DNA from: Pseudonocardiales bacterium
GTDB taxonomy: Bacteria > Actinomycetota > Actinomycetes > Mycobacteriales > QHCD01
DNA length: 64,000 bases
Reading direction: 5' to 3'
Assembly (NCBI GenBank): GCA_003244255.1
Contig: QHCD01000035.1
Location: 1 to 64,000, forward strand
The translations under genes and the position numbers were made by a program. Below, in pieces: positions 8,137 through 16,421 of this stretch. Every line of letters begins with the position of its first letter. The first letter of the stretch is position 1. The notes under the pieces are model-generated. The model saw nothing but the letters and a program-made list of their open reading frames with translations, searched no databases and was not told the DNA's origin.

Positions 8137-9008
8137 GCGCGCCGCTGCCCGCGCCGGCTGAGGGCAGCGACCGCGCGCAGCAGCCCGTGCTCGAGGGCAT
8201 GCCGCGGCGACTGCTGCCCGTGACGCCGTCGAAGCTCGCGAGTTTCAGCGACTGCCCGCGGCGCTACAAGTTCAGCTACCTCGACCGGCCCGCCCCGCCG
8301 AAGGGCCCGCCGTGGGCGCACAACTCGGTGGGCGCGGCCTGCCACACCGCGCTGAAGCAGTGGTGGGATCTGGCCGTCGCGCGGCGCACGCCGGAGTCGG
8401 CCGGAACCCTGCTCGACGCAGTCTGGATCGACGACGGCTTCCGTGACCTGGCCCAATCGGCGCTCTGGCGCGAGCGCGCGCGTGAGTGGGTGCAGGGTTA
8501 CGCCGCGACGCTCGACCCGACCACCGAGCCGGTGGGGGTCGAGCGGTTCGTCGCCACGCCGACCGCGCGGCTCGCGCTCTCCGGCCGGGTCGACCGCATC
8601 GACGAGCGCGACGGTGAACTCGTCGTCGTCGACTACAAGACCGGGCGCCGGGCGCTGGAGGAGATCGACGCGCGCTCCTCGCCGGCGCTGGCGGTCTACG
8701 TGCTCGGGGTACGCCGCACCCTGCGCCGGCCCTGCCACCGGGTCGAGCTGCACCACCTACCGTCCGGACGTGTCGTCGGCGCGACGCACACCGACGATTC
8801 GCTACAACGCCAGCTCTCCAGGGCCGAGGCGCTGGCCGACGACATGGCCGTCGCCACCGACACCCTGCAGGCCGGGGCTGACGCCGACGACGTGTTCGCC
8901 CCCCGGACCGGGCCGCACTGCGGGTGGTGTGACTTCCGCCGCTCGTGCCCGGACGGGCAGCGGGCTGCACCGGCGCGGGAGCCGTGGTCCGGGCTAGCCG
9001 ACGGCTGA
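8133..9008 (+). CDS. RecB-family PD-(D/E)XK exonuclease with Fe-S cysteines
   Basis: A 291-residue stand-alone nuclease resembling the C-terminal domain of AddB/RecB. The core motif is GRVDRID...DGELVVVDYKTG (about 150-172), carrying the catalytic D and K. Four cysteines fit the iron-sulphur staple of this family: one early, FSDCPRRYKF (about residue 38), and three late in HCGWCDFRRSCP (about 268-279). The GTG start at 8133 overlaps the preceding stop by four bases, so it is coupled to the Gly-rich protein gene. It probably takes part in DNA end processing; no helicase partner is adjacent, although AdnA/AdnB are in the same window. Confidence 0.88.
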   Translation: MSAPLPAPAEGSDRAQQPVLEGMPRRLLPVTPSKLASFSDCPRRYKFSYLDRPAPPKGPPWAHNSVGAACHTALKQWWDLAVARRTPESAGTLLDAVWIDDGFRDLAQSALWRERAREWVQGYAATLDPTTEPVGVERFVATPTARLALSGRVDRIDERDGELVVVDYKTGRRALEEIDARSSPALAVYVLGVRRTLRRPCHRVELHHLPSGRVVGATHTDDSLQRQLSRAEALADDMAVATDTLQAGADADDVFAPRTGPHCGWCDFRRSCPDGQRAAPAREPWSGLADG

Positions 9009-9016
9009 GCGCAACC

Positions 9017-9049
9017 CCCGTGAACGAAGTCCCGTTCACGGGACGCTAG
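9017..9049. repeat. Short palindromic repeat, minimal copy of the CTAG family
   Basis: The sequence folds as a 9-bp stem (CCGTGAACG / CGTTCACGG) with a six-base loop, followed by GGACGCTAG. It matches the terminal arms of the 175-bp element at 16422-16596 (CTAG-N-GTCC-Y-GTGAACG), here joined almost directly. It sits between two convergent genes, and its CTAG provides the TAG stop of the HNH gene. It may also act as a terminator, though no T-run follows. Confidence 0.75.
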
Positions 9050-10374
9050 AACGGCGCCGGGAGCTCGTCGCGATCCGGCGCATGCTCTTGTGGCTGGGCT
9101 GGGTCTGTGACGGTGATTCGGCTGACGCCGGGTTGGTCGATGTCGCGTTCGACGCTGTAGACGCGGCCGGCCGGGGTGGTCCATGTGACGACGCCGTCGG
9201 GGCGCAGTTCGCATGACCAGCCGGGATCGCCGTCCTTGATGGCGTGGTGCCGGCGGCATAGCGGCCACAGGTTCGCGGCACTGGTGGTGCCGCCGGCTGA
9301 CCATCGGTGCCGGTGGTCGAGGTCGCACCGGGTGGCTGCTCGTTCACAGGTGGGGAAGGCGCAGGTGCGACCGCGGGCGCGGACCAGGTCGGCGAGTGCG
9401 GCGGGTGGCCGGTAGCGCTTCCGTCCGATGTCGGTGACCGTGCCGGTGGAGGGGTCGGCGGTCAACCGCTGCCAGACGCCGGTGGCGATGATCTCGCGGG
9501 CCAGCTCGTGGTCGACCGGCCCGTAGCCGGCCAGCTCGGCCGGGGCGGCGCAGTCGTCCACGACCGCGGCTGCCGGCACCACGATCTGTACTAGCGGTCT
9601 GGACGCGGCGAGCGCCGCCCCGCCGACCCGCTGCACCAGGATGTCGGCACGCAGCTGCTGCAGGGTGCGCGCGTCGCCGGCCGCTCTGGCCGAGCGAGCC
9701 GTCTGGTCGAGCAACTCGAAGATGCCGACGGCGTCGGCGGCGCACAGCCGGGCGCCGAGGGTGGCCATGCCGCAGGCGTCCGGGCGCAGCCACACCGATC
9801 GGTCGGTTTCGGCCGTGCGGCGCCGCGCGGCGGCGGCAGCGGGGTCGATCCGAATGACCGCGCGCGCGGTCCGGCGGCGCAGCTGACCTGGTGTGCTCTC
9901 CGCGGCGCGGTCGAGGACGGTCGCCTCGACCGTCGCCGCATCGGCCGCGCAGAGCTGGTCGGTCTCCTCCGCGAGCGCCCGTGCCTTGGAGTGGGTCACC
10001 GCACCGCGGCGCATTGCGGACACGGTCGCGGGCAGCCGCTCGACGAGCCGGGTCGCCGCCTCGATCCGCCGATCCGCAGTGCGGGAGGCGATCCGCAGCG
10101 CCAGGCCGACCTCGTCGCCGACGCTGGCGCCGAACTCGTCGTCGGCGCGACGGCGGGCGAACTCGGCCAGTGCCGCGCACTGCTCGGCGTCGACGAGCGA
10201 TCGGATCCGTTCCAGTGCCGCGACCCGGTCCAATACGCCGTCGTCGTCGAGTGCGCTGACCGGCTCGGCGCAGATGAGGTCGAGTATCCAGCCGCCCGGT
10301 TCGAACTCCGCCCAGGCAATCGGCGCATCAGGCACCACGTCGGCGCCGGCAACCGGCTCGACCGTCTCGAACAT
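9046..10374 (-). CDS. DUF222 (13E12-type) HNH endonuclease
   Basis: A 442-residue protein with an N-terminal DUF222 region (about 1-310) and a C-terminal HNH nuclease: CAFPTCERAATRCDLDHRHRWSAGG..NLWPLCRRHHAIKD, in which two CxxC-like zinc pairs and the H-N-H residues are present. DUF222-HNH genes are abundant in actinobacteria (the 13E12 repeat family of M. tuberculosis, some LexA-regulated there). I chose the ATG at 10374 rather than the GTG/ATG 14 codons upstream, because a -10 box (TAGTAT) lies seven bases before it and the LexA box covers it. The stop is supplied by the palindromic repeat. Substrate unknown. Confidence 0.9.
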   Translation of the reverse strand: MFETVEPVAGADVVPDAPIAWAEFEPGGWILDLICAEPVSALDDDGVLDRVAALERIRSLVDAEQCAALAEFARRRADDEFGASVGDEVGLALRIASRTADRRIEAATRLVERLPATVSAMRRGAVTHSKARALAEETDQLCAADAATVEATVLDRAAESTPGQLRRRTARAVIRIDPAAAAARRRTAETDRSVWLRPDACGMATLGARLCAADAVGIFELLDQTARSARAAGDARTLQQLRADILVQRVGGAALAASRPLVQIVVPAAAVVDDCAAPAELAGYGPVDHELAREIIATGVWQRLTADPSTGTVTDIGRKRYRPPAALADLVRARGRTCAFPTCERAATRCDLDHRHRWSAGGTTSAANLWPLCRRHHAIKDGDPGWSCELRPDGVVTWTTPAGRVYSVERDIDQPGVSRITVTDPAQPQEHAPDRDELPAPF

Positions 10375-10382
10375 GTGTTCGA
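10367..10382. promoter_or_regulatory. LexA (SOS) box over the start codon of the HNH gene
   Basis: TCGAAC-ATGT-GTTCGA is a perfect match to the actinobacterial LexA consensus TCGAAC(N4)GTTCGA. It spans the ATG at 10374 and touches the -10 box, so bound LexA would block initiation. The gene is therefore expected to be induced by DNA damage. Confidence 0.85.
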
Positions 10383-10387
10383 TACTA
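10382..10387 (-). promoter_or_regulatory. -10 box of the HNH gene
   Basis: TAGTAT on the minus strand ends seven bases before the ATG at 10374, consistent with a leaderless transcript under LexA control. Confidence 0.5.
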
Positions 10388-10746
10388 CCTCGTGCCGGCC
10401 CGCCACGCAACCCCAATTACCCTTGCACCGCAGGAGAAATTCGCCAACGGCACGAAGCGCAGGCGTCAGCTGCGCGGCCTCGAGAACTGCCGGGCCCGGC
10501 CTGCTCCGAACACGGCAATGGACTTGGACATGAGGCCGCTCCTGTAGCGCGCCATCGACCAACGGCTGCCACGCGCACGGAGCCTGTCCCGCGCTGACCT
10601 CGCCGACGCAATGCTGGCGGCCGTGGGCCTCGGCCATTGCGGCTGCATCAGCGAGGCGCGCGCCAAGCGCCCGCGGCTCGTGGGCGTCGCGTCCCATGAC
10701 CACTCGCTGCGGACGCCCGCGCGATCGGCGGGCCGGCCAGGGCTGA
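10388..10746. other. Gene-free stretch with a possible dehydrogenase remnant
   Basis: No intact gene is seen in these ~360 bases. On the minus strand from 10530 the reading MSKSIAVFGAG looks like the beginning of a short-chain dehydrogenase (Rossmann GAG...), but the frame breaks at once and a stop follows within about 20 codons. The rest reads as non-coding or decayed sequence in all frames. Confidence 0.3.
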
Positions 10747-11577
10747 TCAGCCCGCGGCCAGTCGGGCCCTGGCGGCGCGCAGCGCCGGGCCTTCGCGCAC
10801 GGCTGCGGGCAGCGGGCGCAGCACGGAGCGCACGGCACGGGCCGCGAGCGTGGCGCTGAGGTCGGTGCTCGGCAGGCCCGGCAGGCCGTACATGCGCCGG
10901 GCCCAGCGGGGCAGCAACGCGAACCCCAACGACGCGGCGCCGATCCAGGCCGGCCGGGCGGGCGTCACGAGCTTCACCCAGGCTGGCATCGGGGGGAGCA
11001 GCACGAATCGCGCGGCGGCGCGTGCGTCGTCGGTGGCGCGCAGCCGCGGCCGGATCGAGTCGAAGTACCCGGCCAGGCCGGCAGTCGACTCCGGGATCAG
11101 CGAGGCCGGGATGCCGACCAGTCGGGCGGCGCGGGCCTGCTCGCCGACGTAGCGATCGGCGTCGGCGGGCGACAGCGGTACGCCGGCCCGGCGCGCGGTG
11201 GACAGCAACGAGTCGACCTCGCACGCGTGCACCCAGATCAGCAGGTCGGGATCGTCGACCCGCACGGTCTGGCCGCTGTCGGGATCGACGGCGCGCAGCC
11301 GCCGATGCACGCCGCGGACCCGGGCCGCGGCCCGCCGGGCCTCGTCGCAGGTGCCGTACGTCAGCACCCCGACGTACTCGGCGGTGCGCTGGAGGCGACC
11401 CCACGGATCGTCGCGGAAGCCCGACTGCGCCGCCACGCCGGCCATCGCGACCGGATGCAGTGCCTGCAGCAGCAGCGCGCGGATGCCGCCGACGAACAGG
11501 ATCGGGTCGGCGTGTACTCGCCAGGTCACCGAGTCCGGGCCGAACAGGCCGGTGTCGGGCGTCGATGGGCTGCTCAT
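10747..11577 (-). CDS. MpaB-type oxygenase (DUF2236)
   Basis: A 276-residue protein of the DUF2236 family, named after the latex-clearing/rubber oxygenase and the mycophenolic acid MpaB oxygenase. Family features visible are GPDSVTWRVHADPILFVGGIRALLLQALHPVAMAGVAAQSGFRDDPWGRLQRTAEYVGVLTYG near the N-terminus and VHACEVDSLL near residue 115-124; the histidines in LHPVAMAGV and WVHAC are the likely haem ligands. The physiological substrate is unknown. The ATG at 11577 overlaps the upstream stop (ATGA), so it is coupled to the PQQ-like gene and lies at the end of the three-gene run DEAD helicase - PQQ-like - MpaB. Confidence 0.85.
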   Translation of the reverse strand: MSSPSTPDTGLFGPDSVTWRVHADPILFVGGIRALLLQALHPVAMAGVAAQSGFRDDPWGRLQRTAEYVGVLTYGTCDEARRAAARVRGVHRRLRAVDPDSGQTVRVDDPDLLIWVHACEVDSLLSTARRAGVPLSPADADRYVGEQARAARLVGIPASLIPESTAGLAGYFDSIRPRLRATDDARAAARFVLLPPMPAWVKLVTPARPAWIGAASLGFALLPRWARRMYGLPGLPSTDLSATLAARAVRSVLRPLPAAVREGPALRAARARLAAG

Positions 11578-12728
11578 CCGAGCACGACCGTCCGAGTGTT
11601 TGTGACGACGACGGCGTACCGCCCGATCCGGGAGATCCACCGGGGATCGCCCGGAGCTGCGCCACGCAGCGTGCGCACCGGTCGGCCGGTGTCGAGATCG
11701 AGCGTGACCAGCCGCGCCCCGCGTACGATCACCACCTGCGACCCGTCGATGCCGGGCGCGCCGTCGGCCGGCCGTGCCCAGCCCAGCTTCCCGGTGCCGA
11801 GGTTGACGTTCACGACGCGTGCGCCGTCGTAGGCGACCATCGTCTCGCCGACGACCTCGCCACGGCTGGTGGCCGCCGGTATCGCTGTAGGGTCACTCGC
11901 CGTCGCGACCGCGCCGCCCGCGCTGGAGTAGACCGAGAACTGCGGCGTGCCGCCGATCCTGCTGACCACCACGACGCCGTCGTCTGCGCCGACGATGTGC
12001 GGACCGATGCCGGGAGCCGATACGCTCCAGCGCTTCTTGCCGTCGTAGCCGTCGAGCAGCAGCAGTGAGCGGCCGGCCGATCCGCAGTCGGTGATCACCG
12101 CCGTGCCGGTGTTGCCGCTCTGCTGGGAGACCAGCCGGCAGCCCTTGCCCGGACCGTAGTTCCACGCCTCGCCGCCGCCTTGGAGGTAGAACGTCGCGAG
12201 CTTGCCGTTCGCTCGGACGACGACGACGTCGCTGGTCCGCTGCATTGCTGCGGATCCGGCGCCGACGTCGATGTTGCGGTACCACTCGCGCTGTCCGGTG
12301 CCGACGTCGAACGCCGTGAGATCGCTGCACAGGGTGCCGTCGCGGAACAGCGCGATCACGACCAGCGGCGTCGTCATCCAGCTGCACAGGTCCGCGTTGG
12401 CTCGGTGATATTTCCAGATCACGGCGCCGGTCGCGGGCGAGTGCGCGACGACGTCGTGCCGGTCTGCGGTGACCACTGCGGCTGCGGTGGTGGGCGACCC
12501 GAACGGCGGGCTGCCGGCGGCATCCCAGCGCTGCTGCACCGACGTCGCGAGGGGTTCCTTCACGGCCGACGTCGGCGGCTTGCTGGCCGCAACGAGGGCG
12601 ACGTTGTGCCAGTCGCTACGGGCGATCGACGGGATGGCGACGGCCGCGGCCGCGACCAGCAGCGCGGCCATCCCGATGGCCCAGTTCCGCCAGCGGCGCC
12701 TGCCCAGCGCGGCGAGCGCATCGGACAT
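11574..12728 (-). CDS. Membrane-anchored PQQ-like beta-propeller protein
   Basis: A 384-residue protein with an N-terminal anchor (about 17-37, WAIGMAALLVAAAAVAIPSIA) and an outside beta-propeller of PQQ-like repeats: several strands of the type VVAHSPATGAVIWKY, LTAFDVGTGQREWY, LLLLDGYDGKKRWSV, VVNVNLGTGKLGWARP, LVTLDLDTGRPVRTL. PQQ ligands are not identifiable, so this is probably a structural or binding propeller. From memory it matches Rv3212, which follows rhlE in M. tuberculosis as here. Of two close starts, the ATG at 12728 has GGAGGG ten bases upstream, whereas the TTG at 12734 would be too close. It begins seven bases after the helicase gene ends. Confidence 0.82.
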   Translation of the reverse strand: MSDALAALGRRRWRNWAIGMAALLVAAAAVAIPSIARSDWHNVALVAASKPPTSAVKEPLATSVQQRWDAAGSPPFGSPTTAAAVVTADRHDVVAHSPATGAVIWKYHRANADLCSWMTTPLVVIALFRDGTLCSDLTAFDVGTGQREWYRNIDVGAGSAAMQRTSDVVVVRANGKLATFYLQGGGEAWNYGPGKGCRLVSQQSGNTGTAVITDCGSAGRSLLLLDGYDGKKRWSVSAPGIGPHIVGADDGVVVVSRIGGTPQFSVYSSAGGAVATASDPTAIPAATSRGEVVGETMVAYDGARVVNVNLGTGKLGWARPADGAPGIDGSQVVIVRGARLVTLDLDTGRPVRTLRGAAPGDPRWISRIGRYAVVVTNTRTVVLG

Positions 12729-12734
12729 CGGCAA

Positions 12735-14435
12735 TCAGCCCTCCGTCGCCGTGGGCTGCCCTGCACGTTCGCCGGCGGCGCGGCGACCATGGCCGCGTCC
12801 ACGCCGGTGACGCCCGCCGGAGTCTGCCGGCCGGCCGGCCCGGTCGTCGTCGGCTGGCGCGCTGACGGTCTCGGTGCGCTCGATCGGTTCGCCGCTGCGG
12901 CTACGCCGGCGCGGACCTCGGTTGCGGCGCGGCCGTCGCTCTGCGGACTCGGAGTCGGGGCTAGCTGCCGGGTGCGGCCGCCTGCTTCTGCCGGTCTCGC
13001 CGACGTCCTCCAGCTGCTCTGCGTCGAGGCCGGCGCGGGTCCGGGCGCTGCGCGGCAGGGTGCCCTTGGCGGACTCGGGGATGTCGAGGTCGGCGTACAG
13101 GTGCGGCGAGGTGGAGTACGTCTCCGCCGGGTGGTCGAAGGCCAGCCCGAGTGCGGTGCTGATGTGCTGCCAGCGCGGGATGTCATCCCAGTCCACGAAG
13201 GTGACGGCGATGCCGTCGCCGCCGGCCCGGCCGGTCCGGCCGATGCGGTGGACGTAGACCTTCTCGTCCTCCGGGCACTGGTAGTTGACGACGTGGCTGA
13301 CGCCGGTGATGTCCAGGCCGCGGGCCGCGACGTCGGTGGCGATCAGGACGTCGACCTTGCCGGACCGGAACGCCCGCATCGCCTGTTCGCGCGCGCCCTG
13401 GCCCAGATCGCCGTGCACAGCGGCCGCGGCGAAACCGCGCTCGGCGAGGTCTTCGGCGAGCCGCGCGGCGGTGCGCTTGGTCCGGCAGAACACCAGAATC
13501 AGCTCGCGGTCGCGCGCCTGCAGGATGCGCGCCAGGATCTCGATCTTGTCCATCGCGTGCGCCCGGTAGACCAGCTGCCTGGTCTCCGGCACCGTGCTGC
13601 CCTCGTCGTTGCCGTGCGCGCGCACGTGCGTCGGCTGGTGCAGGAACTGCCGTGCCAGCCCGACGATCGGGGCGGGCATGGTGGCCGAGAAGAGCATGGT
13701 CTGGCGGGCCGTGGGCACGGTCGCGAGGATGCGCTCGATGTCGGGCAGGAAGCCAAGGTCGAGCATCTCGTCGGCTTCATCGAGCACGAGGACGCTGACG
13801 CCGCCGAGCAGGAGGTGCCGCTGCTGCACCAGGTCGAGCAGCCGCCCGGGCGTACCGACGACGACGTCGACCCCCCTGCGCAGCGCCTCGATCTGCGGTT
13901 CGTAGGCACGGCCGCCGTAGATCGAGAGACACCGCACGCGCAGCAGCGAGCCGGCGCTCTGCAGGTCGCGGGTGACCTGGACGCACAGCTCGCGGGTGGG
14001 GACGACGACGAGGGCCTGCGGGCTCGCACCCGGCTCGCCGGGAAGGGTGATGCGCTGCAGCAGCGGCACGCCGAACCCCAGCGTCTTGCCGGTGCCGGTG
14101 CGCGCCTGGCCGATGAGGTCCGAGCCGGGCAGCGCGAGCGGCAGCGTCAGCTCCTGAATCGCGAAGGTGCGGGTGATCCCCACCTGTTCGAGCGCCTCGA
14201 CGATCTTCGGATGGACGCCCAGATCGGCGAAGCGTGGCGCGGTCTCGACCACCGGCGCGCGGGCCGCCAGTGGCTCGAATGGCTCCGCCGCGTCGTCGGG
14301 AACCAGGTCGGTCCGGTGCTCCGCCTCCGCGGCGCTCGCCGCGTGGTCACCGCCGGATGGGTCAGCGGACCGCTGTGTGTCGTCGTCGGGTCGCTCGCCC
14401 CCGGTCGGGTCGGTGTTCTGCGCTTGTGCGCTCAT
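12735..14435 (-). CDS. rhlE: DEAD-box ATP-dependent RNA helicase
   Basis: A 566-residue RNA helicase. Motifs are in order: Q-motif FAIQELTLPLAL (about 91), motif I ARTGTGKT (111-118), PTREL, motif II VLDEADEML, motif III SAT, then in the second RecA domain VLIATDVAARGLDI and HRIGRTGRAG. The N-terminal 70 residues are acidic and of low complexity, and the C-terminal ~120 residues are Arg-rich and disordered, likely an RNA-binding tail. I chose the ATG at 14435, which has AAGAGG nine bases upstream; an ATG seven codons earlier is possible. It leads an operon with the PQQ-like and MpaB-like genes and is divergent from the ferritin-like gene, the same arrangement as Rv3210c-Rv3212. Confidence 0.93.
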   Translation of the reverse strand: MSAQAQNTDPTGGERPDDDTQRSADPSGGDHAASAAEAEHRTDLVPDDAAEPFEPLAARAPVVETAPRFADLGVHPKIVEALEQVGITRTFAIQELTLPLALPGSDLIGQARTGTGKTLGFGVPLLQRITLPGEPGASPQALVVVPTRELCVQVTRDLQSAGSLLRVRCLSIYGGRAYEPQIEALRRGVDVVVGTPGRLLDLVQQRHLLLGGVSVLVLDEADEMLDLGFLPDIERILATVPTARQTMLFSATMPAPIVGLARQFLHQPTHVRAHGNDEGSTVPETRQLVYRAHAMDKIEILARILQARDRELILVFCRTKRTAARLAEDLAERGFAAAAVHGDLGQGAREQAMRAFRSGKVDVLIATDVAARGLDITGVSHVVNYQCPEDEKVYVHRIGRTGRAGGDGIAVTFVDWDDIPRWQHISTALGLAFDHPAETYSTSPHLYADLDIPESAKGTLPRSARTRAGLDAEQLEDVGETGRSRRPHPAASPDSESAERRPRRNRGPRRRSRSGEPIERTETVSAPADDDRAGRPADSGGRHRRGRGHGRRAAGERAGQPTATEG

Positions 14436-14658
14436 CGGGTGCTGCCTCTTCCGCATCGACGCGCCGACGTCGACGATGCGGGCCGATCGACCGCACAGCC
14501 GGACAGGGCGGCGGGATCGGGCACCCGAGTGGCGTCCGCGCTCACGAACCGGCGCTCTCTGGGCGCCGATGTACACCTTCAGGGTAGCCGGTGGCGCCCT
14601 CGGGCGCCCCGGACCCACCCCGGCTGCGAACGCCCGGTGGCTCGCCGCCGGTGTGCCG

Positions 14659-14664
14659 TAGGGT
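14659..14664 (+). promoter_or_regulatory. -10 box for leaderless transcript of the ferritin-like gene
   Basis: TAGGGT ends seven bases before the ATG at 14672, and no ribosome site is present. Confidence 0.45.
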
Positions 14665-14671
14665 CCGCGCC

Positions 14672-15337
14672 ATGCAGCAGCCAGCGACCCTGACCCCGTC
14701 GCCGGAGGCGATCGTCGACCTGCTCGGCGTCCTCGCATACGGAGAGCTGACGGCGTTCAACCGGCTCGCCGCTGACGCCTGGCTCGCGCCGACTCTCGGC
14801 GGACGGGCGGCGCTTGCGAAGATGGCCTCCGCCGAGATCGGCCACTACGGCCGCCTGGCCGACCGGCTGGGTGAGCTCGGTGTCGATCCCGAGGTCGCGA
14901 TGGCACCGTTCGTCGGGCCGCTGGACGCCTTCCACGAGTCCACGCTGCCGGCCGACTGGCTCGAGGGACTGGTCAAGGCACACGTGTTCGACGGCATCGC
15001 CGCGGACTTCTACACCGAGATCGCGGCCTGGCTCGACCCCCCCACGCGGGCGCTGGTGCTCGACGTGCTGGAGGACAGCGGGCACGCTGCCTTCGCCGTC
15101 CACGAGGTGCGGACCGCCATCGCCGCCGACGACCGGCTGGCCGCGCGGTTGTCGCTGTGGGCGCGCCGGCTGGTCGGTGAGGCGCTCTCGCAGGCGCAGC
15201 ACGTCGCAGCCGAGCGGGACGCCCTGACCGAACTGATCATCACCGGCAGCGGCGATCTCGCCGCCATCGGGGCGCTGTTCGGGCGGCTCACCGACGCCCA
15301 CGTGGCCCGGATGCGGCGGCTCGGGCTGTCCAGCTAG
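14672..15337 (+). CDS. Ferritin-like domain protein
   Basis: A 221-residue all-helical protein. The first helix has GVLAYGELTAFNRLAADA, the second AKMASAEIGHYGRLADRL; the E...E-x-x-H pattern is the carboxylate-histidine metal pair of four-helix ferritin-like folds. A second set appears near residue 125 (FDGIAADFYTEIAAWL) and 150 (VLEDSGHAAFAVHEV). It belongs to the hydroxylase/MiaE-like branch as annotated in mycobacteria (Rv3210c, same position next to rhlE, from memory). The actual substrate is unknown. Confidence 0.75.
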   Translation: MQQPATLTPSPEAIVDLLGVLAYGELTAFNRLAADAWLAPTLGGRAALAKMASAEIGHYGRLADRLGELGVDPEVAMAPFVGPLDAFHESTLPADWLEGLVKAHVFDGIAADFYTEIAAWLDPPTRALVLDVLEDSGHAAFAVHEVRTAIAADDRLAARLSLWARRLVGEALSQAQHVAAERDALTELIITGSGDLAAIGALFGRLTDAHVARMRRLGLSS

Positions 15338-15346
15338 CTTGCCTGC

Positions 15347-15416
15347 TTTCGCCGAGTGGCGACATATGCGGGAATCTCGAGGCCGGAGAGCCCGCAAATC
15401 TCGCCACTCGGCGAAA
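15347..15416. repeat. 70-nt perfect-arm inverted repeat between convergent genes
   Basis: Arms 15347-15362 and 15401-15416 are 16-bp perfect inverse copies (TTTCGCCGAGTGGCGA). The stem nearly continues inside, with GCGGG..TCTC pairing to GAGAGCCCGC. It lies between the stops of the ferritin-like and DUF3107 genes and may serve as a bidirectional terminator or be a mobile palindrome; no T-run is present. Confidence 0.8.
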
Positions 15417-15428
15417 GGAAGAATTGGG

Positions 15429-15659
15429 TTAGCTTGCGACGAAGCCCACCCGGCGGCTCTCGGTCTCGGCGATCTCGACGTAGGCGATCTTCGCGGCCGG
15501 CACGATGACCCGGCGGCCCTTGTCGTCGACGAGGGTGAGCAGACCGCCAGCGCCGGCGTCGAGCGCACCGGCGACGGCTCTCTCGACGTCCTGGGCAGTC
15601 TCCGTCGACTCGATCACCAGCTCGCGCGGCGAGTGCTGAACGCCGATCTTGACCTCCAC
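15429..15659 (-). CDS. DUF3107 small protein
   Basis: A 76-residue protein with the family start VEVKIGVQHSPRELVIES and the core VDDKGRRVIVPAAKIAYVEIAE. From memory it corresponds to Rv3208A (TB9.4), which also lies beside a TetR gene. Function is unknown. The GTG at 15659 follows GGGAGG by five bases and corresponds to the conserved family N-terminus; a longer reading to 15711 exists but has no support. Confidence 0.85.
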   Translation of the reverse strand: MEVKIGVQHSPRELVIESTETAQDVERAVAGALDAGAGGLLTLVDDKGRRVIVPAAKIAYVEIAETESRRVGFVAS

Positions 15660-15769
15660 CGCGGCCTCCCTGACCGACGCAGTCACCCGTTCAACACGAG
15701 GGTAGGCCATGGTCGGCGCCCGGCCGGACGGCCGTTCACCGCGGGCGAACTGCAACGGCCGGTTGATGC

Positions 15770-16393
15770 TCAGTCGGCCTGCCGCGGGAAGCCGGAGATG
15801 CCGCGCCAGGCGAGCGTCTCCAACAGCCGGATCGCCTCGGCCTTCGGCACGGCGCGCTCGGTGTCGAGCCAGTATCGCGCGGCCACCTCCGACAACCCGG
15901 TGAGCGCCACCGAGAGCAGCTCGGCCTGGGCCTGCGGCAGCCCGGTATCGGATGCGATGGTGTCGGCGACGGCGCGCATGCACGCTCGGCTGCCGCGCTC
16001 CACGCGCTCGTCGACGGCCGGGTCGTTGCGCAGGTCGGACTCGAAAACGAGACGGTAGGCGCCGCGGTCGCCGCCGTCGGCGTCGACGAAGTCGAAGTAG
16101 GCACTGATCGCGTTGTGCACCCGCGCCTGGTTGTCGTCGGTGGCGGCGATCGCCGCTCGCACCCGCCGCACCAGTTCGTCGGTGTGTGTGTCGAGAAGGG
16201 CCAGGTAAAGCTCCAGCTTGCCGGGAAAGTGCTGGTACAGAACGGGTTTCGACACTCCGGCGCGTGCGGCGATGTCGTCCATGGCCGCGGCGTGATAGCC
16301 GTGCTCGATGAAGACGTGACGTGCGGCCGCGAGCAGCTGCTCGCGCCGGGCGGGGCCGGGCATGCGGCCGCCGCCGCCCACCGCTGTCGTCAC
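15770..16393 (-). CDS. TetR-family transcriptional regulator
   Basis: A 207-residue repressor-type protein. The N-terminal HTH (about 13-58) reads REQLLAAARHVFIEHGYHAAAMDDIAARAGVSKPVLYQHFPGKLELYLALL, a classic TetR DNA-binding domain; the remainder is the helical ligand/dimer domain with YRLVFESDLRNDPAVDERV. The GTG at 16393 has GGAGG six bases upstream, better than the GTG six codons earlier. It matches Rv3208 in synteny. Ligand and operator are not visible from sequence; no convincing palindrome is seen close to the start apart from the repeat element at 16422. Confidence 0.9.
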   Translation of the reverse strand: MTTAVGGGGRMPGPARREQLLAAARHVFIEHGYHAAAMDDIAARAGVSKPVLYQHFPGKLELYLALLDTHTDELVRRVRAAIAATDDNQARVHNAISAYFDFVDADGGDRGAYRLVFESDLRNDPAVDERVERGSRACMRAVADTIASDTGLPQAQAELLSVALTGLSEVAARYWLDTERAVPKAEAIRLLETLAWRGISGFPRQAD

Positions 16394-16421
16394 GCCGGAC
16401 CTCCGTTCCACCCGTATCGAA

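Noticed and set aside
9017-9049. Ordinary intrinsic terminator for the convergent nuclease genes
   Set aside because: No T-run follows the stem on either strand, and the sequence matches the termini of the 175-bp element, so a repeat is the better call, though a terminating effect is possible.
12729-12734. TTG at 12734 as start of the PQQ-like gene
   Set aside because: The ribosome site GGAGGG would be only four bases away; the ATG at 12728 has the usual spacing.
12180-14693. 837-codon plus-strand ORF opposite the DEAD-box and PQQ-like genes
   Set aside because: Composition is that of an antisense frame in GC-rich DNA; the minus strand holds complete helicase motifs.
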